Shown here: positions 47,701 to 56,700 of the stretch, piece by piece
How positions within the stretch are numbered: the stretch's first letter is position 1
Layout of the letters: every line of letters begins with the position of its first letter
Origin: Telmatactis stephensoni
Lineage: Eukaryota; Cnidaria; Anthozoa; Actiniaria; Isophelliidae
Assembly: GCA_029948255.1 (NCBI GenBank)
Contig: JALIZF010001496.1
Span: 294,001 to 358,000 of the forward strand
DNA length: 64,000 nucleotides
Reading direction: 5' to 3'
The notes under the pieces: generated by a model
Seen by the model: only the letters and a program-made list of their open reading frames with translations
Database searches by the model: none
What the model was told of the DNA's origin: nothing
Made by a program: the position numbers and the translations under genes

Positions 47701-50700
47701 CCTTGGCGCTGTTGAAGACATTGAGGTTGAAGAAGATAAAGAAGATGTCGAGGAAACTGAAGCAATCTCAGAATATCAAGCTGTAGAGGTAGCGCAAGTT
47801 GAAGAACAAGAGGAAGAGCCACCGGCAGAAGACCTTGGCGCTGTTGAAGACATTGAAGTTGAAGAAGATAAAGAAGATGTTGAGGAAACTGAAGCAATCT
47901 CAGAATATCAAGCTGTAGAGGTGGAGCAAGTTGAAGAACAAGAGGAAGAGTCACCGGCAGAAGACCTTGGCGCTGTTGAAGACATTGAGGTTGAAGAAGA
48001 TAAAGAAGATGTTGAGGAAACTGAAGCAATCTCAGAATATCAAGCTGTAGAGTTGGAGCAAGTTGAAGAACAAGAGGAAGAGTCACCGGCAGAAGACCTT
48101 GGCGCTGTTGAAGACATTGAGGTTGAAGAAGATAAAGAAGATGTCGAGGAAACTGAAGCAATCTCAGAATATCAAGCTGTAGAGGTAGCGCAAGTTGAAG
48201 AACAAGAGGAAGAGCCACCAACAGAAGACCTTGGCGCTGTTGAAGACATTGAGGTTGAAGAAGATAAAGAAGATGTTGAGGAAACTGAAGCAATCTCAGA
48301 ATATCAAGCTGTTGAGGTGGAGCAGGTCGAAGAACAAGAGGAAGAACGACCGGAGGCAGACCTTGGCACTGTTGAAGACATTGAGGTTGAAGAAGATAAA
48401 GAAGATGTTGAGGAAACTGAAGCAATCTCAGAATATCAAGCTGTAGAGGTGGAGCAAGTTGAAGAACAAGAGGAAGAACGACCGGAGGCAGACCTTGGCA
48501 CTGTTGAGGACGTTGAGGAAGTCGAAGAAGATAAAGAGGATACCAAGAAAGTGGAAGAGGTCTCAGAATATCAAGCTGTAGAAGTGGAGCAGGTGGAAGA
48601 ACAAGAAGAGGAGCTACTAGCAGAAGACCTGCAACCTGCTGAAGATGTCCAGGAAGTTGAAGACGATAAAGAAACTGCAGCAATCTCAGAATATCTAGCT
48701 CTTGAAATGGAGCAAGTTGAAGAACAAGAGGAGAAACCATCGCCGGAAGACCTTCAAGTTGTTGAAGTTGTTCAGAAAGTTGAAGAAGATAAAGAGGATG
48801 TCGAGGAAACTGAAGAGGTCTCGGAATATCAAGCTGTAGAGGTGGAGCAAGTTGAAGAACAAGAGGAGGAGCCACCAGCAGAAGACCTTGCCACTGTTGA
48901 AGACGTTAAGGAGGTTGAAGAAGAAAAAGAGGATGTCAAGGAAACTGAAGCAATCTCTGAATATCAAGCTGTAGAGGTGGAGCAGGTCGAAGAACAAGAA
49001 GAGGAACCACTGGCTGAAGACCTTGGTGCTGTTAAAGACATTGAGGTAGTTGAAGAAGATAAAGAGGATGCCGAGAAAACTGAAGAGGTCTCTGAATATC
49101 AAGCTGTAGAGGTTGAGCAAGTGGAAGAGAAAGAGGAGCCACCAGCAGAAGACCTTGGCACTGTTACAGACGTTGAGGAAGTTGAGAAAGATAAAGAGGA
49201 TTCCAAGGAAACTGAAGAGGTCTCAGAATACCAAGCTGGTGAGGTGGAGCAAGTCGAGGAACAAGAAGAGGAGCCACCAGTGGAAGTTCTGCCAGCTGCT
49301 GAGGATGTCCAGGAGGTTGAAGAAGACAAGAAAGACGAAGATGCTGAGGCAATTGAGGAGGATAAAGAGGATACCGAGGTCTCGGAATATCAAGCTGTAG
49401 AGGTGGAGCAAGTCGAAGAGAAAGAGGAAGAGCCAACCGCAGAGGACCTTGGCACTGTTGAAGACGCTAAGGAAGTTGAAGAAGAAAAAGAGGATGTTGA
49501 GAAAACCGAAGAGGTCTCTGAATATCAAGCTGTAGAGGTTGAGCAAGTGGAAGAGAAAGAGGAGGAGGCACCAGCAGAAGACCTTGGCACCGTTAAAGAC
49601 GTTGAGGAAGTTGAGAAAGATGAAGAGGATTCCGAGGAAACTGAAGAGGTCTCAGAATACCAAGCTGTAGAGGTGGAGCAAGTCGAGGAACAAGAAGAGG
49701 AGCCACCAGTGGAAGTTCTGCCAGCTGCTGAGGATGTCCAGGAGGTTGAAGAAGACAAGAAAGACGAAGATGCTGAGGCAATTGAGGAGGATGAAGAGGA
49801 TACCGAGGTCTCGGAATATCAAGCTGTAGAGGTGGAGCAAGCCGAAGAGAAAGAGGAAGAGCCAACGGCAGAGGACCTTGGCGCTGTTGAAGATGTCCAG
49901 AAAGTGGAAGAAGATAAAGAGAATGTCGAAGAAACAAAAGTGATATCAGAATACCGAGTAGAATTGGTAGAGCTAGCCGAAGAGCAGCAACAAGAAGACT
50001 TCAAGGAAGCTACAGAAGATGCTGAGGAAGTAGAGGAACAGAGGGTAGAGGAAGTTGAGAAGCAAGAACGAGAAATGCTTCTGGCAGAAGACCTTTGTGA
50101 AGTTGTAGAGGAAATTGAGACAGTTGAAGAAGATAAAGAACAGCAGCACGTTGAAGAACAAGAGGAGGAGCCACCAACAGACGACTTTGCAACTGTAGAA
50201 GACACAGAGGGCGTTGAAAAGGACAAGGAAGGAGAAGCAGAAGATATCTCTGACTTCCAGGCTGAAGAAGTTCAAGAACATGAAGAAGAGGTAGAAGAAG
50301 CTAAAGAGCTCTTCCAGGCTGAAGACGTTGAGCAGATTGAACAACAAAAGGAAGAGCCAATGGCAGAAGACCTTCAAGTTGTTGAAAACATCCATGAAGC
50401 TGAAGAGAAAGAAGCAGTTGAGAAAGCCGAAGAAATGGACCGAGCAGAAGAGCCTGTTGAAGAAACAACTGACGAAGATGTTCAACATGTAGAGGAACAA
50501 ATGGAAGACAGTGCGGAAGAAGTTGAAGAAGTCGCTGAGGTGCAGGAGCCCGTTAGGGAACATCTTGAGATTGCCAATGAAGAAGAACCTGTGGAAGTAT
50601 CGCCAGAAGAAGAAAACAATTTGTTACAGCCAAAGTTTGCAGACGATCGTTTTGGGTATATAAGTGAGGAAGAGCTTGAAGAAACCGAAGAACTCTATAT

Positions 50701-53700
50701 AACTTTGAGAGAATCCTCAGAAGAACGAGAATGCGAAGAGAAAGTAGATGTTGAAAATGTTTATATCCAGCAAACTGCAGCTGCTGTTATTGCTGATCAA
50801 GACGAGGAGAAATTTGAACCGTCAGAGGATGACATTGCCTATGACAGTGAAGTTATCACTGAAGTTGAAAAAGAAATAACCAGTGTTCTTGTTGTCAAAG
50901 AGAGTTTCTCATCACCTGTGTATGATGATGAATCCGAAAATGAAAAAGCTGCTTTAGAAGAAGTCCATACTGAAATTGAGAAGGGGCAGCCTGATCCATT
51001 GGTACAGTTTGTTGATGAAGATATCGAGATCGAAGAGAAGTTTGAGAAAGAAGAGGCTTTTGAAGAGCCTCCCGGCGTTATTGAGGAGAGTGAAGATGTT
51101 GAAAGCTCAGATGAAAACATTGAAGAGAAAGTGCAACTTATTCAATTCAGCGAAGAAGTGGAGGAAGCTGTGGAGGACTATGAATGCCTCGAACCAAAAG
51201 ACGAAAAACAGTCACCAAATCAGTCTTTTGAAGAAGAGGAAGAAGATAGTTCTGGTGAGCTCGTGGAGGAAAATGTTGAATTGATCCAGTTTTCCGAAAA
51301 AGATGATAAAATTGAGGAAGCTTCGTACGAACGGCTAGAATCACCTTCTCCCGATGATGAAGAAAAAGAATCAGAGAGCTCAGAAGAAAATGTCGAACTC
51401 ATACAGTTCTCCGAACAAGACGATAGTATAACAGAAAAAGAAGACGTTCCCAGTCAGTTTTCTGAGGCCGGTGAAGAAGAAAAATACGAAGAAACCTCAG
51501 TGGAAGTTGTCGAAGAAAGTGTAGAGTTAATACAGTTCTCTGAAACATCTGAGGAAAGTAAGATTGTTGAATTCGATGATGACTCTAAGGAAGTGCTTGA
51601 AGACAGTAGTTCCAGTGAGGAGAAAAGTGTTCATCTGGTGCAGTTTACTGAACATGAGGACAAGGAAACCGTTGCTGCTGATCAAACTGATAATCAAGTC
51701 GAATCTTCATTACCACCTCTCGACGAAGCAGAAGTGAAGAGTGAAGGAGAGCCCGTAGAAGAGATAGGAGTGCTGATTCACATATCTGAGGAAGAAGTTG
51801 AGATTCAAGAAGAAGAAATAATTGAGGAGGAAAGGCGCGTGGCACCGTGTATTCCATTACTTTTAACAGACGACGAAACCACTAAAATGGAACAAAGTAT
51901 AGAAGATGAAGCTGAATTGTCCACTTTAAAAGATAACAGAGAAGGCGACTTTATTACAATAAACGAGCAACCACTTGCTTGTTCAACGCCAATATATGCA
52001 GCTGACGAAAATGAGGAAGTGGAAGAACATTCTAGCTTTGATGATTCCACTGAAGCCGGTTTTGGAGAAGAGTATGACGATATCGAAAAAATAATCGCCC
52101 ATGATACATCTGATTCTCATTCAATTTTGCAAGAGTCCTCTGATATGAGCCGCAATGGATCTTTCTATCATGTAGAGGCAGACGAAGTTGCAACAAGAGC
52201 AGTTGCAGAAGTGGAGGACCTTGAGGATTCAGTTCCATCACCACGCCAGGAACCTGTGGTAGAGGAAGTCATCCCAACAGAAAAGGAAACTACGGAGTGT
52301 TTGGATTTGTCACCATTAGAAATTGTTCAAGATCAAGAAGAAGAAGCACTTAGCTATCAAGATCATATATCACCACCACCAACTATCATAGCAACAGAAT
52401 TCGTCGCCGATGAAGAGGAAGAAGGGTCCGACGAGGAGTATATACCGAACTTTGATCATCCAAGAACATACATGGTTGAAAGCAAAGAATTAGTAATTGA
52501 CCGTGCATCAACGGATTCCCAAACTATTGACACAGTGGACAGCAGTATAGACAGTGAAGCCATCATTGATGCCGAAGAACCCTCTGTGGTATCAGCTACA
52601 AGTGAAATGTCTGAGGTAATTATTCAAGAACCTGGTCAACAAGAAGTGATAATAATCCAACAATCAAAAGTGATCCACAGCCAAGACAAAGATTTCGATG
52701 ACCTTGAGGAGAAAGAAGACCAAGAAAGAATTCAAAAGAAACGGGACAGCATGGAGGAGGCCTTCCTTCAAGAAGAGATAGATACCCAACAAAGTGAACC
52801 AGAGATTTCGGAGACTTCTGTTATAACTGAGACCAGGTGCGAGGAAAGAAGAACAGAGACCACTTTCACCACGTCGGTAACAACAACTGTAGTCACACAT
52901 CGAGAAGATGAAGAGCGACTTCTCTGGGAAGAAAATGCAACCAGTATAATGCAAGAAGATGAACTAAAACTAGAAGAGAAAGAACCTGTTCAAGAAGACA
53001 TCGAAGCTGATGAAGCCATGACTGAAGAAGCTTTCAGAAGCGAACAGTCAAGCAAATCAGAAGATTCTTTCGATGGACCAGAACAGGACGATGACACAAA
53101 ACAAGAAGGAATTTACATAGAGGAAGTTGAGATGTCAAAGGTCGAGTCGACGTATATAGAAGAAGATTCAGAGCCCCAGGAAAGTGCCCCTACTGATTTG
53201 GACGTGGCTTTCTCTGAGGAAATCGAGGTTGAAAGAGTCCCTGAAGTTGAAGAAGAACCTACCACTGTTGATCTGCATGAAGAAGAATCCGACGAAGAAG
53301 AAAAACTGGAGGATGTTTACAGCGAAGAAGTAGAAATACAAAAAATGGATTATGATGACAGCGATGTATTTGAAGAAGAAGTGGAAATTAAAAGAGTAGA
53401 CGAAAACCAACAAGCTCTACAATATGAAACAAAAGAGAAAGTCAGCGTTGAAGTTTATCAAGAAGAACTGGAAGTTGCTGCTGAAGAGACGGAAGAAGAA
53501 CAACCAGTCGAGGTCGTTGAGGAGGATAGTGAGGAGATTCTACTTGCAGAACCTTTACCAGATGAAACCGACACTGATGAGGAACAAGAAGACATTCCTC
53601 AAGAAGAATCAGAAGAAATCATACGTGCAGAACCAGTTGAAGAAGAAGAGGCTCATATAGAAGAAGAAGAGTATCTAATGGAAGAAGAAGACCAAGCAAT

Positions 53701-56700
53701 ACCGCAAGAAATCGAAGGTACAGAGGAACAGACTGACGTTAATATATACGATAACAACAACAATCAGTCAATGACAAGATACTATGTGGATTTCTCCCCT
53801 GGTGGGAGTTTTGAGCGCGATTCCACAGCCAGTGAAGAAGGCGAGTACCCAGAGGTGTATAGACAAGGAGAGCCGATGGAAGAAGACATGGAAGAATTCA
53901 TCCTAGTTAAATACGGTGAACACTCTCACTCGGAATCATCCGCTGAGGATGATCTCTCAGATCATCGTGAAATGTACGTTATTCCAGAGGAAGATTCAGA
54001 AGACAATAATCGCGTCTCTTTAGAAGAACACCAAGAACAAGAAGAGGGAAATGGTGAAACAGTGTTCTACGAACAAGGTTTTATGAACCCTGCTCTGGAA
54101 GACATTCGAGAAGAGGAAGAAGATGAAAAAGAAAAGCAGTCGACTACAGAAGATGACATAGAAGAAAAGCTCCAGCTTGAAGAATACGAGAGACTCGAGT
54201 CGTTTGTAATTCTGGAAGAGAAATTGAGCCAAGTTGAATCAGACGAGGATTTGGAAGAAGTGACAAATGGAACTGATAAGAAACGTTCATCAAGTGACGA
54301 AACACTAAACGATGATGATGAACTTGCGGAAACCGCGACAACATCATCAACCCTAAAAGAAGAGCTTACTTTAAAGGATCACAGTGGAGACGAATCAACT
54401 GGTGAGCTAGACAGAACATTAACGGAGACAGAAGAAGTCATTGACCTTGAAGATGGAGGAGTTTTAAGTAAGCGTACGACCCGTGAAGAGACATACTCGG
54501 TTGAAGAAGATGAAGGAAGCGATGACGAAGATGACAAAGATAGAACTTTAACTAGAAAACGAGTCTCCAAAAAAGTGATCACGACAACAACTACAAGTGC
54601 TACTCATGTGACAAGAATACCAAGCGAGGATAAAACAACCGGCTCAGATAGTGAGGAAGAGACAACTTTAGTTCAAGTGACTCCCAAGGAAGAAATTACA
54701 ATCATTGATGAGCCTGATGAAGAAACAAAACCAGAAAACACATCATCGATAGAGACCAAAGAAGAGACTATCGAATTAGGAGATGGAGGAATAGTTTCAA
54801 AATTAGTGACTCGAGAAGAGACGTATACTTTTGAAGGAGACGAAGATGGTGATGACGACCACTCACTGACATCGAGAACAGCAACCAGAAGGATTGTAAC
54901 GACGACTACAACCACCACATCACGAACCACGCAGTTGACAAGTGACGAGCCTTTGAGCCTATGCTCTGGAGAAGACGATGATTCTAACAGAGTTGAGGAG
55001 AGCAGCACTTCTTCTGAAATGCATGAAACGGTCATCAAAAGCAGACAAAGCGGAGAAGATGCGCTCTACCAGACTCCAAAGAGAGAATTAAGCCGGGATA
55101 GCTCTGGTAGTTTTACTGACGTTTGTGCGGAATCGTTGCTGAAACGCCGAGGATTTCAACAACGTTTTGATTCGCACGATAGCGAAGGACATTCATCAGA
55201 AGGGGTCAGTTCGACCACTGACTCCACTGGAGAAGATCATATCTCGGACGAAGATTATTCTGGTAAAATCACAAGGATCTTTCACTTTTAGCACATCTTA
55301 ACTTGCACTTTTAATTGTGTTTCTCGCTAACCCTCACTAACTAGTAACCCTAACCCAATCATGTCCACATATTTTTTTCCATTTGTATGTGTGTTTATTG
55401 CTCTGTCTTCCCTAAGCAGATGTGTTTCATTTTCATTAATACTACCAGAATTCTTTCTTTATTGCCTTTCTTTCGATGTGATATTCCAGAAAACTAGCCA
55501 GTTAGAACCTGTTAGTCAACCAGTTACGTAGCTGGAATGACCATTATGTGACATTGGCTATTGGCATTCCAGACATTGGCTTCGGACCACATTTATCCTT
55601 ATTCACCAAGTCAACGATTTCTGTCCAGGTTCTAAACGATTAGTTTCCCGGAGAAGCCGCGATACACCACTGGGTACTCAAGCGCCCGCGAGTGGAATTT
55701 TGTTGCTGAAGAAATATCTATTTCTGATTGTTTATTGGGACATAATTAACAATACTAACAGATTAACTACACTATTAACACATCTTTTGCTTATTAAATC
55801 ACTAATTTTATGGGTTTAGGTTTAGACGAGTTCCAAATTGACTGCATCAGACAACACAACATCTATCGTCACCAACATCGAGCCTGCAGACTTGTGTGGT
55901 CCAACGACCTAGCGAAAGGTGCCGCCGCTTGGGCTGACCACTTAGCCGAGACCAACACTTTGGAACACAGCACTGATAAAGAGTTTGGTGAAAATCTAGC
56001 GTGTGCAAAAGGCTACGACTTGCGAGGGGACAAAGCAGCCGAAATGTGGTACGACGAAATTAAAGACTACAATTTCGAAACTCCGGCTTACAATGCGAAG
56101 TGTGGTCACTTTACCCAGATGATCTGGCGAGAGACCAGGGAGTTTGGCGTTGCCAAGAGCACTGCCGCCGATGGTGCACAGTACGTAGTGGCAAGATACT
56201 ATCCACCGGGTAATGTAGTTGGAGAGTTTAAAAACAGCATCAGAAGAGCGAGAGGACAAAGATCGAGTGTGAGAAAACGACGACGATCAAGTACAAGAAG
56301 AAAAACCAGTCATACCGATGGTGGCGACATTTTATCGAGACAAGGTTAGTAATCATTTAAACGTGTTTGGACCAAATTTGCTGTCCTCATGAATGCCTGA
56401 AATTAGAATAGAAGGGTAAGAAGGAGTAAGAGAACTCCATGCCCTCCATTTCTCGAGCCTCTTAACTTTCTAGGAATTCTCAGTGCTTGTGCATGATGTT
56501 TTGAATATTGGCACTCCTCTGTGTGTGCATGTTTGCAATAATGGAATTCTCCATCCTCATGTGTGCATGTTCTGATTTTTGGTGCATGATTACCTAAATG
56601 GTCAAATGAGAAGGGAAAAGGAGAGCGAGAAAGCACACGATTAGTCCTCTACTCTCAAAATCAAACTCTCGATTGTCTTGTGCATGATGGAACGAGTTAT

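Noticed and set aside
47220..48875. A 551-codon open frame on the minus strand rich in Leu, Gln and Pro
   Set aside because: It is the antisense shadow of the 132-bp coding repeat, whose length is a multiple of three. It has no start or splice context and its repeat exactly mirrors the + strand units.
43557..55262. A secreted acidic biomineral-matrix protein
   Set aside because: The region is rich in Glu rather than Asp. No signal peptide precedes it in the predicted transcript, and the attached CAP domains are of the intracellular GAPR-1 kind. A different upstream start could reopen this.
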